A DNA stretch of 64,000 bases from DAOUTY01 sp964453665. Lineage in GTDB: Bacteria > Chloroflexota > Dehalococcoidia > SZUA-161. Below, in pieces: positions 9,055-16,768 of the stretch; positions within the stretch are counted from its first letter, which is position 1, and each line of letters starts with the position of its first letter. The stretch lies in assembly GCA_964453665.1 (NCBI GenBank), contig CAYVQT010000006.1, positions 8,383 through 72,382 of the forward strand, given 5' to 3'. The notes under the pieces were generated by a model. That model saw only the letters and a program-made list of their open reading frames with translations, ran no database searches and had not been told where the DNA came from. Position numbers and translations under genes: made by a program.

Positions 9055-9747
9055 ATGAAAACAATAGGCCTACTCGGTGGAATGATCTGGGAAAGCACAG
9101 GGCTCTACTATCGATATATTAACCAGGGTGTGAAAGCCAGGCTTGGCGGCCTGCACTCGGCCCGAATTGCTATGGTGAGTGTCGATTTTCAAGAAATCGA
9201 GGGGTTGCAGCATAGCGGCGACTGGGTTCGTGCCGGAGAAATACTGGGTGAGGCCGCCCGCGGTATTGAAGCAGCAGGCGCCGATTTCCTGGTTATATGC
9301 ACAAATACAATGCACAAGGTCGTACCGCAGATTGAGCGCGTAATCAGTATCCCTATATTTCACATAGCTGATGCTACGGCCCGCCGGATAAAGGAACGGG
9401 GGATGAATACGGTCGGGCTGTTGGGCACCAGGTTTACGATGGAGCAGGACTTCTACAGGGGTCGCCTCAGTGAAAGACATGGACTGAACGTTATAGTTCC
9501 GTCCGAATCAGAGCGCGAGGTCATCGACCGCATTATTTACGAGGAGTTGTGTCTGGGTATTATTAAGGATAAGTCCCGCAAGCGGTATCTGAGGATAATG
9601 GACGGGCTGCGCGAGCAGGGCGCTGAAGGGATCATCGAAGGTTGTACAGAGATCGCCATGCTTGTGCAGCAGGAACACACAGTCATTCCGCTGTTTGACA
9701 CCACGGCCATTCACGCTGAAGAGGCGGTATCTTTAGCCCTGACGTAG
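9055..9747 (+). CDS. Aspartate/glutamate racemase family protein
   Basis: A 230-residue Asp/Glu/hydantoin racemase. The N-terminal motif IGLLGGMIWESTGLYYRYIN is typical of the YgeA/aspartate racemase subgroup. Two catalytic cysteines are visible: CTNTMHK in the first domain and GCTEIAML in the second, which together perform two-base proton exchange at the alpha carbon. Substrate is probably a free acidic amino acid; D-aspartate or D-glutamate for the wall is plausible. It follows the VOC gene by 31 bp and may share its transcript. Confidence 0.88.
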   Translation: MKTIGLLGGMIWESTGLYYRYINQGVKARLGGLHSARIAMVSVDFQEIEGLQHSGDWVRAGEILGEAARGIEAAGADFLVICTNTMHKVVPQIERVISIPIFHIADATARRIKERGMNTVGLLGTRFTMEQDFYRGRLSERHGLNVIVPSESEREVIDRIIYEELCLGIIKDKSRKRYLRIMDGLREQGAEGIIEGCTEIAMLVQQEHTVIPLFDTTAIHAEEAVSLALT

Positions 9748-9838
9748 CCGCTCGTACAGACGCAAAGTGTGATGTTTTTGGAGGCTTTCATCCCCCTCCC
9801 TCTAACTCCCTCCCGCCAGGGGAGGGAGGAATAATACC

Positions 9839-9866
9839 GTAGGGGCACGGTCACCGTGCCCGCTAC
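9839..9866. repeat. GTAG-footed palindrome
   Basis: 28 bp. The top strand reads GTAGGGGCACGGT, one C, then ACCGTGCCC and GCTAC; arms pair almost perfectly. The GTAG foot at 9839-9842 precedes the hairpin, as in REP elements handled by RAYT transposases. Closely resembles 18245-18272. Confidence 0.7.
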
Positions 9867-9921
9867 ATTGTGCATGGTACATACGTGTAGCGATCATATG
9901 TCGGTGGTCTTCGCTAAGTCC

Positions 9922-9949
9922 AGGGGCGACCTCATCGGGTCGCCCCTAC
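9922..9949 (-). repeat. GTAG-footed palindrome, CTAC foot on the plus strand
   Basis: Perfect 9-bp arms GGGGCGACC and GGTCGCCCC with a six-base loop, followed by the CTAC foot at 9946-9949 (GTAG on the minus strand). Same architecture as 53263-53288 and 53313-53338: 8-9 bp arms and a six-base loop. Confidence 0.7.
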
Positions 9950-10046
9950 ATGCTGCCGCTCATAGGATGTAATTGATCCCCTATCTCTCGATGGGAGAGG
10001 CTAAGCTTGCCCTGAGCCTGCCGAAGGATGAGGGTGAATCGATATT

Positions 10047-10078
10047 GGTGGGTTGCGTTGTCACTCCACCCACCCTAC
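10047..10078 (-). repeat. GGTGGGT palindrome, left flank of the HEPN-like gene
   Basis: Arms GGTGGGT and ACCCACC around a loop of about 15 bases, followed by CCTAC. On the minus strand it reads GTAGGGTGGGT at the start, the same beginning as the copy at 10818-10848. The two copies are therefore in inverted orientation on both sides of the gene at 10083-10757. Confidence 0.65.
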
Positions 10079-10082
10079 TCGA

Positions 10083-10757
10083 CTATTTATTGTTAGACAA
10101 ATTGCTTCCTTCGAGCTCCTCACCCCACAGACTCAGCTTACCCAAAAAATCCAAAGCCGTCTGGTAGTTTTGGAATGCTTCTTGGATCTCTAATGATGAA
10201 GTCCCTCTTAATATCAACTGTGGATGTCGAACTAGATCCTCTTCCGTAATCTTGTTAGGTAACTCTTCACCATCAAAATCAGGAAGTCCCAAGGGCTCTA
10301 TATAGTCCGGAGAGGAATGGAGAACCGAATTCCGATATTCGAAGAGCGCACGCACCCTTTTGAGCAGCACCTTATCCCGCTTAATGTGTGGGCAAAACTC
10401 ACATGCGAATTCAATTTTCTGCGGCAATGTAAGTCGTGAGTGTTTCGTTACTAGCACGCCCAAGAATCGCCGAATGTTTGCATCCCTAATGAGCAGAATT
10501 GGAATGGTAATAAACAAGTTTAGCCCCGTTTCGATGGCAGCTGCTGAGAATATGCTAGTCACAATGGCATGGTCTAGTTTTAGGTCGCCGGGGACGGTAA
10601 TTGTCTTTGCCCGAGACTTCTTAATATAGCCGAGATGTCTCTTGGCTATGGCAAGCAATCTCCTTACCTCGCTATCCGAGTCAATAGCAAATCTGTCTGA
10701 CATATCCCATCCCGTTCTGACTTTACGAGGCTGTGAGACTGAATCTATAAGACTCAA
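10083..10757 (-). CDS. HEPN-like hypothetical protein
   Basis: A 224-residue, mostly helical protein with no assigned name. Residues 142-147 read RNSVLH, which fits the HEPN RX4-6H catalytic motif, and residues 67-80 (TSIFSAAAIETGLN) resemble the conserved helix of the HEPN/DUF4145-type fold. HEPN proteins often act as RNases in toxin-antitoxin or phage-defence systems, but no nucleotidyltransferase or antitoxin partner is adjacent, so function is open. The gene is isolated: inverted GGTGGGT repeats border it at 10047-10078 and 10818-10848, a sign of insertion as a cassette. Confidence 0.65.
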   Translation of the reverse strand: MSLIDSVSQPRKVRTGWDMSDRFAIDSDSEVRRLLAIAKRHLGYIKKSRAKTITVPGDLKLDHAIVTSIFSAAAIETGLNLFITIPILLIRDANIRRFLGVLVTKHSRLTLPQKIEFACEFCPHIKRDKVLLKRVRALFEYRNSVLHSSPDYIEPLGLPDFDGEELPNKITEEDLVRHPQLILRGTSSLEIQEAFQNYQTALDFLGKLSLWGEELEGSNLSNNK

Positions 10758-10817
10758 ACTCCAAGCTTCGGTGCCATTTTAAACCTGATGGCTACGCTGG
10801 CACAAGGGCAAAGGTAT

Positions 10818-10848
10818 GTAGGGTGGGTTCCGCAAAGCTGAACCCACC
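10818..10848 (+). repeat. GTAG-footed GGTGGGTTC palindrome, right flank of the HEPN-like gene
   Basis: GTAG foot at 10818-10821, then perfect 9-bp arms GGTGGGTTC (10822-10830) and GAACCCACC (10840-10848) around a nine-base loop. It lies 13 bp after the comEC stop on one side and 60 bp upstream of the HEPN-like start on the other. Its reverse complement matches a decayed copy at 41960-41987. Confidence 0.7.
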
Positions 10849-10860
10849 TTTAACCCCTCC

Positions 10861-13302
10861 TCACCTCTCAGTCTGCACCCACAGCCTTTCGCCGTCGGTG
10901 ATAAGCTCGATGGTCCCGTGCTCCGATGTGAGATACAGGTTATCATCTCCAACTACACCCACCAGCCTCTCAACCACATCTGCGCTGGGATGGCCGAACT
11001 CGTTTTCCGCTCCCACCGAGATAACCGCCACCTGAGGCTCAACCTCAGTGAGAAATTCAGCACAGCTTGAGGTAGCGGAACCGTGGTGGGGGACTTTGAG
11101 CGCCACGCTACTAAGCATCGACCTGCTGTCGAGCAGACATTGCTCCGCCTCCTCGAAAATGTCCCCAGTAAGCAGCAGGCTGAAGTCGCCACACACCAGT
11201 CTCACCACGACAGAGTTGTTGTTCGCATCGGAAGCCGTGCCCCGAAGCAGGTCTGCCCCGGGATTGAGCACCTCCAGATACACATCTTCAGCCAGCTCGA
11301 CCCGCTGTCCGGCCCCGGCGACAGTACATGCGATGGCTCTCTCTTCAATTACCCTGAACCACTCCCCGCAGACCAGGGAACCGCATTCCTGCTCACTCAA
11401 CAGGACCTGATTTACCTCATATCGCTGAATGACCTCAACCAGCCCTGTCAGGTGGTCCGCCTCATGGTGGGTAAGGATTACGAGTTCAATTGTACGATCA
11501 TAGAAAGGCAGCCTATCGCCAAGCTCAAGACATATGCTCTCCGCGTCAGGGCCGCCATCAATAAGTACCTGCTGGTGGCCTTTCTGAACAAGGATGGCGT
11601 CGCCCTGCCCGACGTCGAAGAAAAAAACATGGAGCCGGTTATACGGAGCAGTGAACGCAGCAGTCCACACCAGCGCAGCCACGACAATAAGAGGGAAGAT
11701 GACGAACCTGGCCGGCACCAGCCTGAAGTGTTCATATATCGAAAATATGCCCGCTTTTACCCTGCGCATTTTAGTTCCCAAACTTGACCGGTTGATTCCC
11801 ATCCACAGTACCGCACCCAGGATAGCATAGTACACCCAGACAAAGGAAGAACCGACCTCCTTCAGTTCAACGGAGGCAAAGGGGAGGGACGAGAAGAATC
11901 CGGTCACCTCTATTATGTAGCTGATAAACAGCCAGGCGACCCACCCCAGAACCTGCGCCAGAGCCGGGGCAAAGAGCCCGATAAACGCAACAGCGGCCGC
12001 GGTGCCAATCGCGCCCGGCAGTGCGGGCAGGGCGAACAGGTTCGCGGGGAGAGCCACCAGAGAGACCTGATGGAAGTAGTAGGCGATGATGGGCATGATG
12101 GCAAGGACAGCGCCCAGTGTGAACGAAAGGCTATCGACAACAAAGCCCAACGCTGTTCTACGCCCCTCCGTGATGCCGCATGTTCTTCTGCTCCACGACT
12201 GTATGTGCGGGGTCAGGATTATGATCCCCGCCATAGCCGCAAAGCTCATCTGGAAGGATACATCATTCAAAATGGATGGGCTAAACCCTATCATGATTGC
12301 GGCGGCAAAGAGCAGCCAGGGCAGGGCGCTGCGCGGTCTGCCGAGATAATAGGCAAGAAGCCACAGGCTGACCATGATGGCGGCACGTACCGCTGAGATC
12401 TGTGCCCCGCTGAGCAGGATATAGCCCCAGGTGGCCAGGAAGGGCAGCCAGAAGTAAAACGAGCGTCTTCTGCCGAAAACCGCCACAACGAGGCTGAACA
12501 CGACTCCGCAGACGATAAAAATGTGTAGCCCGGAAATGGCGAGGATATGCGCCGTCCCCGCCTGTGAAAGTGAGGCCCTCAGTTCGTCGGGGATTGTGCT
12601 GCGTTCGCCGAGGAGAACAGCCTGCGCCAGCGATGCCTGCGGTTCGTGGAGAGCGCTCTCCAGAGATTGGGACATCCTGTCCCTGAGCTGGTAAATCCAC
12701 TCTTGAAACTTGAAGCCCTGCCCCGTTTCGAGAATCTCCACACGACCAGGATAGCTGATAAGCGAGTGTATACCCCGTCGGGCGAGGTAATCCCGCCAGT
12801 CGAAGTCCTCGAATTCGGGAGGGGTCTCCACCTCACCTTCGACCTGAAGCAGATCGCCGTATCGATAATAGGGTGAATCGCGCGATACCTGAGAAGGCAG
12901 AGAGTCGGGAGGAGATAACCCGGGCAGGTATACCAGGGCTGTCCCTGAGACCTCTCTCCATTCATCTCCTGCACTTATCTCCCGAGCCTCGAGGTGAAGA
13001 GCTACAAGGCCGTTTGTCGTTTCGGGGTCGGCATCTACCAGCCCCCTTATCTGCACCGTGCCCCCGTCGTTATAGAACCGGAGTGCGCTTTCATCCACAG
13101 AAGGAACCGCTGCCTGGAAGCGAAAGAAGCCGCCCAGAAGAGCGGCGAGGCACAGCAGTAGAAGTATTACCCGGCCGCCGCGCAGGAGAATGCCGAGAAG
13201 CGCGACCCCCGCGATGACGGCGATGGCTACCCAGTAGGAGCCAGCCCACATACCCGAGTAAATCCCGACGATCCAGGACGAACTCAGGTAGATGAGCTTC
13301 AT
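10861..13302 (-). CDS. comEC: ComEC/Rec2 competence DNA channel
   Basis: An 813-residue inner-membrane protein for importing single-stranded DNA. Order of parts: N-terminal membrane segments and a soluble DUF4131 domain (about 1-230); the multi-helix Competence channel domain (about 230-510), including LAQAVLLGERSTIPDELR and TAHILAISGLHIFIVCGV; and a C-terminal metallo-beta-lactamase domain (about 555-805) with FFDVGQGDAILV and the metal motif LTHHEADHLTGL. The HHXXDH-type site suggests the intact nuclease-like version. Length is normal for the family. comEA lies upstream on the same strand; an 87-bp repeat sits in the gap between them. Confidence 0.93.
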   Translation of the reverse strand: MKLIYLSSSWIVGIYSGMWAGSYWVAIAVIAGVALLGILLRGGRVILLLLCLAALLGGFFRFQAAVPSVDESALRFYNDGGTVQIRGLVDADPETTNGLVALHLEAREISAGDEWREVSGTALVYLPGLSPPDSLPSQVSRDSPYYRYGDLLQVEGEVETPPEFEDFDWRDYLARRGIHSLISYPGRVEILETGQGFKFQEWIYQLRDRMSQSLESALHEPQASLAQAVLLGERSTIPDELRASLSQAGTAHILAISGLHIFIVCGVVFSLVVAVFGRRRSFYFWLPFLATWGYILLSGAQISAVRAAIMVSLWLLAYYLGRPRSALPWLLFAAAIMIGFSPSILNDVSFQMSFAAMAGIIILTPHIQSWSRRTCGITEGRRTALGFVVDSLSFTLGAVLAIMPIIAYYFHQVSLVALPANLFALPALPGAIGTAAAVAFIGLFAPALAQVLGWVAWLFISYIIEVTGFFSSLPFASVELKEVGSSFVWVYYAILGAVLWMGINRSSLGTKMRRVKAGIFSIYEHFRLVPARFVIFPLIVVAALVWTAAFTAPYNRLHVFFFDVGQGDAILVQKGHQQVLIDGGPDAESICLELGDRLPFYDRTIELVILTHHEADHLTGLVEVIQRYEVNQVLLSEQECGSLVCGEWFRVIEERAIACTVAGAGQRVELAEDVYLEVLNPGADLLRGTASDANNNSVVVRLVCGDFSLLLTGDIFEEAEQCLLDSRSMLSSVALKVPHHGSATSSCAEFLTEVEPQVAVISVGAENEFGHPSADVVERLVGVVGDDNLYLTSEHGTIELITDGERLWVQTER

Positions 13303-13323
13303 GCTTATCCCTCAGACGGAATT

Positions 13324-13410
13324 CGTCGCCACAGGCGTTTCGCCCTGAGGCTCTCTACGAGCCTGAGCCTCAGAGCAGAGGGCAAGCCCGAAGGGAGTGG
13401 CAACGCTACG
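13324..13410. repeat. 87-bp dispersed repeat, copy A
   Basis: The reverse complement of 42978-43064 matches this stretch over 87 positions with 6 differences and no gaps. It contains a nested inverted repeat: outer arms CGTCGCCA and TGGCAACG, inner arms CTGAGGCT and AGCCTCAG. The GTAG foot reads as CTAC at 13406-13409. It is placed in the 117-bp gap between comEA and comEC. Confidence 0.85.
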
Positions 13411-13419
13411 TTAGCGTGG

Positions 13420-13944
13420 TCAGCGCACGGTTATTTTATCCCTCAGGTTCTCGAGGGTCGCCGGGCCGATTCCATCCACTCTCGTCAGGTCGTCGATCTG
13501 CTGAAAAGGGCCGTTCTCGCCGCGATAGTCTATGATTCTCTGGGCGAGGACCTCACCGATTCCGGGCAGGGCCTCCAGCAACCACGCATCAGCGGTGTTG
13601 AGGTTGATCTTTTGAGGGACATCGCCTATTCCATAGACATGGATCCGGTTACTGTCTCTCAGAGAGGCAGCGAGATTGACCGTGCCCTGGTCCGCATAGG
13701 AGGTAAAGCCACCGGCAGCCTGGATAGCATCCTCGATGAGGCCGCCATCCGCCAGTGTGTAGACTCCCGGATTGGCTACCTCTCCCTCGACATAGACAGT
13801 AATCTCAGACGATGGCGATGATATGACAACCTCGGTAGAGTGGGGCAAAGAGGTCAGGCGATAGAGCAGCACAGCCCCGCCAATAACGATAATGATTACT
13901 AATATAACAATACTGTACGTGCGGTAACGCTTCAACCGGCTCAT
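13420..13944 (-). CDS. comEA: ComEA-like DNA receptor: SLBB plus helix-hairpin-helix
   Basis: A 174-residue membrane-anchored DNA-binding protein. Residues 8-28 (YSIVILVIIIVIGGAVLLY) form one membrane anchor. Residues 45-105 form an SLBB domain (TVYVEGEVANPGVYTLADGG), and residues 111-170 form paired helix-hairpin-helix motifs (KINLNTADAWLLEALPGIG and LTRVDGIGPATLENLRDKI) that bind DNA backbone. Architecture and size match ComEA, which delivers transforming DNA to ComEC. It starts at an ATG and is followed 117 bp later by comEC. Confidence 0.92.
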   Translation of the reverse strand: MSRLKRYRTYSIVILVIIIVIGGAVLLYRLTSLPHSTEVVISSPSSEITVYVEGEVANPGVYTLADGGLIEDAIQAAGGFTSYADQGTVNLAASLRDSNRIHVYGIGDVPQKINLNTADAWLLEALPGIGEVLAQRIIDYRGENGPFQQIDDLTRVDGIGPATLENLRDKITVR

Positions 13945-14026
13945 AGTCTATACCAGGGTTAATGCCCTATCACTCCCTCTTCATATTGATGCCCAACAAA
14001 TCTGCCTCATCGCACTTTGCCTATTA

Positions 14027-14629
14027 TCATCTGTCAGATTCAGAGTCCCGCGAAGCCCCCGCATCCAGTCGAGACATCCTGAGCAGAAGTCCGAAAAGGC
14101 CGTCCTCAAGCTTCTGCCGCTCTTCGGCAACCTTCCTCAACTCACGCTTATTTTCAGTTGGCCGCCATATCTTATGCTCGCCCCGTGCGGGGCCCGCCGT
14201 AACGTCCAGCGTAACCCTGGCATCGCTGACTACATCCAGCACCTCACTCTGGACAGGGCTCTGTGCTTCCCCCCTGGTGCTGTAGGCCTCCCCTTCTACG
14301 CTTATCCTGGCAATTGTCCTCATGGTATACCGACTCTGTCTGATGAACTGTGTACCCAAATTTGTCAGCAGAATTGTGGGCAGCAGAAGAATGCCAAACC
14401 AGAGATAAGCCAAATCACGACGTGGGAAATCGCTCTTTCCCAGAAGCTCACTCTTGAATATAGCCATGCTGCCGATAGCGTCAGGCTCTGCTTTCAGCGG
14501 CTCGTACTCATGCACATAGCCCAGTTCATCCAGGAAATCGTGCAGAGCCCTGAACAGCTTCCGAGGGGAAGCTACCCTGACGTCCCATTTCCTCTGCGTT
14601 GAAGCGACCTCCGATTTAGACGAAGCCAA
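14027..14629 (-). CDS. Hypothetical protein with one membrane segment
   Basis: A 200-residue protein not recognised as a named family. The N-terminal part (WDVRVASPRKLFRALHDFL) looks like a small soluble domain. One hydrophobic segment (YLWFGILLLPTILLTNLG, about 96-113) could be a membrane helix or monotopic anchor. The C-terminal part is charged, with a predicted helix KRELRKVAEERQKLEDGLF. The start is TTG at 14629 with GGAGG six bases upstream, which is a strong site. It lies 82 bp upstream of comEA on the same strand, so it may share a transcript with the competence genes. Confidence 0.65.
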   Translation of the reverse strand: MASSKSEVASTQRKWDVRVASPRKLFRALHDFLDELGYVHEYEPLKAEPDAIGSMAIFKSELLGKSDFPRRDLAYLWFGILLLPTILLTNLGTQFIRQSRYTMRTIARISVEGEAYSTRGEAQSPVQSEVLDVVSDARVTLDVTAGPARGEHKIWRPTENKRELRKVAEERQKLEDGLFGLLLRMSRLDAGASRDSESDR

Positions 14630-14963
14630 TATTCACCTCCATCATGGTGCTGGAGTCCAATAGGTCAATAGTCGGCAATTACAGTAACACTTCTTGAGAT
14701 ATTCTATTGCGATGCATATACTATCACAAGAAGCCTTGTATCGAAAATACCGCAGCCATGTAAATCCTCAAGTCATTGCAGGACACTTCGAAGCATTAGT
14801 ATAAAACTGAATATATGAACATCGAAAAGTAATCTATAGTCGATTTCGTGGTCCGTTCTGGTAATCTCACAACAGGTCGGGTTGCATTTCACCACTTCTG
14901 CCCCGCTTCACTTGATACCGAAGTCCAAAATATGATAAGATACACAAGGCTTAGGAGTTTGTT
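14630..14963. other. Gene-free divergent region
   Basis: 334 bp between the 14027-14629 gene (minus) and the small cysteine-rich gene at 14964 (plus). Apart from the candidate promoter at 14912-14941, nothing recognisable was found. Confidence 0.4.
14912..14941 (+). promoter_or_regulatory. Candidate promoter of the small cysteine-rich gene
   Basis: TTGATA at 14912-14917 and TAAGAT at 14936-14941, separated by 18 bp. It sits 22 bp upstream of the TTG start at 14964, so the transcript leader would be very short but includes the AGGAG site. Confidence 0.4.
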
Positions 14964-15143
14964 TTGCGCTTAGTGAAGTTAATCAGTAAAAAAAACCTCT
15001 CGTGTTCCTACTGCTCTCAGCAGATCGATGCGGGAGAGGTGTATATCAACCTTAAGGGTACACCAAAAGAAACACAGGGGCTGTCGGGCCCGCTGCACTT
15101 CTCTTGCTTCACTCACTGGTTCAACCGCGTGCCTGCTAAATAG
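14964..15143 (+). CDS. Small cysteine-rich (zinc-finger-like) protein, 59 residues
   Basis: An open frame starting at TTG (14964), six bases after AGGAG at 14953-14957, and ending at TAG (15141-15143). It encodes LSCSYCSQQIDAGEVYINL, a linker, then LHFSCFTHWFNRVPAK. The pattern CXXC followed about 32 residues later by HXXC and H looks like a small metal-binding finger with an alternating strand between. The composition (Ser, Lys, aromatic residues next to the Cys pairs) looks like a real protein. No function is known. The next gene, at 15419, is 275 bp downstream. An opposite-strand open frame covers the same stretch but lacks comparable signals. Confidence 0.55.
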   Translation: MRLVKLISKKNLSCSYCSQQIDAGEVYINLKGTPKETQGLSGPLHFSCFTHWFNRVPAK

Positions 15144-15418
15144 CTGACGAATGCACATACATGGCTGACCAGAGTAACCGTCAGGGCCAGCGGCAGCGAT
15201 AGGATTGCCGTTTATCATCTTCACCTCGCCAATCAGTATCCAATCAGCCCAGGCATTTCAGGCCGGGACATCATGTACGGATACTTTTCCTTCTCATGAA
15301 CTCAATTGTCGATGGTTTATACTATCCAACGAAAAATGCGAATTAGCATGCCTGAAACCGAACTCTAAATGAGTTTCAATGCAGACTGTCACGCGAAACG
15401 AGATTGCAGGAGGCACTC

Positions 15419-15721
15419 ATGGATAAGCGCATAATAGAAGAACTGACCAACGTCGACTACCTAAATTCGGAATTGAAAGATATCTTTCTTCACAAACTTG
15501 AGGTGCTGGTTGGAACAGCTCAAGCATATGTAACAAACGAGTCCCCAATAGCAGGCAAGAAGCTTGCTGACCTGCTGAAAACCCTTGAGGAAGCAACAGA
15601 GGAGGCGGGTGCGGATAGACTCATAACAATACTTCCCCTACTTGTTGAACTGATGGCCGACTCACTCGTCGAGCTTATTGCCGATAATAACCGCCGCCTT
15701 CTGGAGCTGCTGGCCAAAGAC
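15419..15721 (+). CDS. Small helical hypothetical protein
   Basis: A 101-residue protein, rich in Leu, Glu and Ala, beginning MDKRIIEELTNVDYLNSEL. It reads as a bundle of amphipathic helices (LLVELMADSLVELIADNNRR) with no cysteine or membrane segment. I do not recognise a family. The ATG at 15419 is preceded at five bases by a perfect AGGAGG (15408-15413), which rules out the earlier TTG at 15404. Coordinates end before or at the TAG at about 15722-15724. It stands alone between two gene groups. Confidence 0.7.
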
Positions 15722-15849
15722 TAGATAGCAGGAGAGCAGCGCACTTCCGGACCAGTTTTACCAGGCAAAATTCAGGGGTTATTCCGAACTTCTCTAAGCG
15801 GGCAACGCCGAGGCGCTCATAACTGTCATGTTACTAAACCTTCCGCCTC

Positions 15850-16671
15850 CTACGCCTTCAACTTCATAAGTTCCTTCCAGGTATTCCTCTCCAGGAAGCT
15901 TCCCGGCACACTCGCTTCCATCTCCTCAAACATCACTAAGGGGACAGCGAAGGTCATTAGATCGTCCTTGAGCTGGCGTTTTATCTGGACCCTTGCGGAG
16001 ATATCAACCAGACCGACCACCGCTCTCGGCTTTTCCCTTCGAGCCTCACTGAAGGGATAGATGCCGATCGACTGGCAGCCGGCGGCATATGGAATAATCA
16101 CGCTCTCGTTGTCACCCCTACCGTAGTTGGCCAGTATGACCAGTGCCGAGAGCTGGTCGGCATCGGCGAGGAAGACTATAACCTCAGGCTTTTCCTTCTC
16201 CAGGTCGACATCCCTGAGCGGCTTGAACACGACATATTCGAACGGCACATCGACTATGGGCAGGCAGTCGACGAACTTCTTCACCAGCTCCGGGGTCTTT
16301 AAGTATCTCTCGCCGTGGACAAGGTCATCATAGAGTTCTTCACCAACGAACGGCTTTATCTGCTCGACCAGCTTCATGCCCGGCTCCCATTGCTCGTAGC
16401 CCACCGATAAAAAGTAACAGAACCCCTCCACTCCTCCGGGGAAGTTCAGGTACTGGTTTCCAAATCCGAGTCCGGTCCCGCCGCCGGGGCAGCCGAAGGT
16501 CCTGCGGTCAAACACGGCCGTGTTTCCGCGGACGGCTGTCGCCAGCATAGACATGACACAGCCGAACTTCCCTTCCTTGAACTGCTTCGCACCCCCGGGT
16601 CTTTCGTTCGTCAGCATTATAGCCACAGGCTCGTATTTAAGAGACAGTGCCTCAGTAATTGTGCTTTCCAT
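15850..16671 (-). CDS. DUF169 family protein
   Basis: A 273-residue protein of the DUF169 family, common in anaerobic bacteria and archaea and of unknown activity. Features visible: LSLKYEPVAIMLTNERPGG at the N-terminus, then GKFGCVMSMLATAVRGNTAV, RRTFGCPGGGTGLGFGNQYL and VIIPYAAGCQSIGIYPFSE, each with a conserved cysteine likely to bind metal or cofactor. Starts at ATG with GGGGTAAG upstream. It lies 97 bp downstream of the CoA ligase gene on the same strand. Confidence 0.85.
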   Translation of the reverse strand: MESTITEALSLKYEPVAIMLTNERPGGAKQFKEGKFGCVMSMLATAVRGNTAVFDRRTFGCPGGGTGLGFGNQYLNFPGGVEGFCYFLSVGYEQWEPGMKLVEQIKPFVGEELYDDLVHGERYLKTPELVKKFVDCLPIVDVPFEYVVFKPLRDVDLEKEKPEVIVFLADADQLSALVILANYGRGDNESVIIPYAAGCQSIGIYPFSEARREKPRAVVGLVDISARVQIKRQLKDDLMTFAVPLVMFEEMEASVPGSFLERNTWKELMKLKA

Positions 16672-16768
16672 TTTCTTACCCCCAGTACTGAATCTTACAT
16701 CAAGGCCTTCTAAATATATATATCGATAATCTGGCTAATCCCGGTGGAATTCCGCATGGCAATTTATG

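Larger units (their letters stand above)
9748..10082. other. Repeat-filled intergenic region
   Basis: 335 bp without a gene. It holds three separate GTAG-footed palindromes (9839-9866, 9922-9949, 10047-10078, listed individually), a CT-rich CCCTCCC...GGGAGGGAGG near 9790-9830, and a CCCTGAGCCTGCCGAAGG segment near 10010. All of these look like dispersed short repeats. No promoter or RNA gene is recognised. Confidence 0.65.

Noticed and set aside
9780..10080. CRISPR array, because of several repeats in a short region
   Set aside because: Repeats are different palindromes at irregular spacing with no uniform repeat-spacer pattern and no cas gene.
11083..12396. Long antisense open frames over comEC (several on the plus strand)
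   Set aside because: They follow GC-rich codon third-position bias of comEC; no domain seen and no ribosome site.
14979..15224. Minus-strand open frame opposite the small cysteine-rich gene
   Set aside because: No convincing ribosome site, composition unlike a protein, and it is antisense to a better supported frame.
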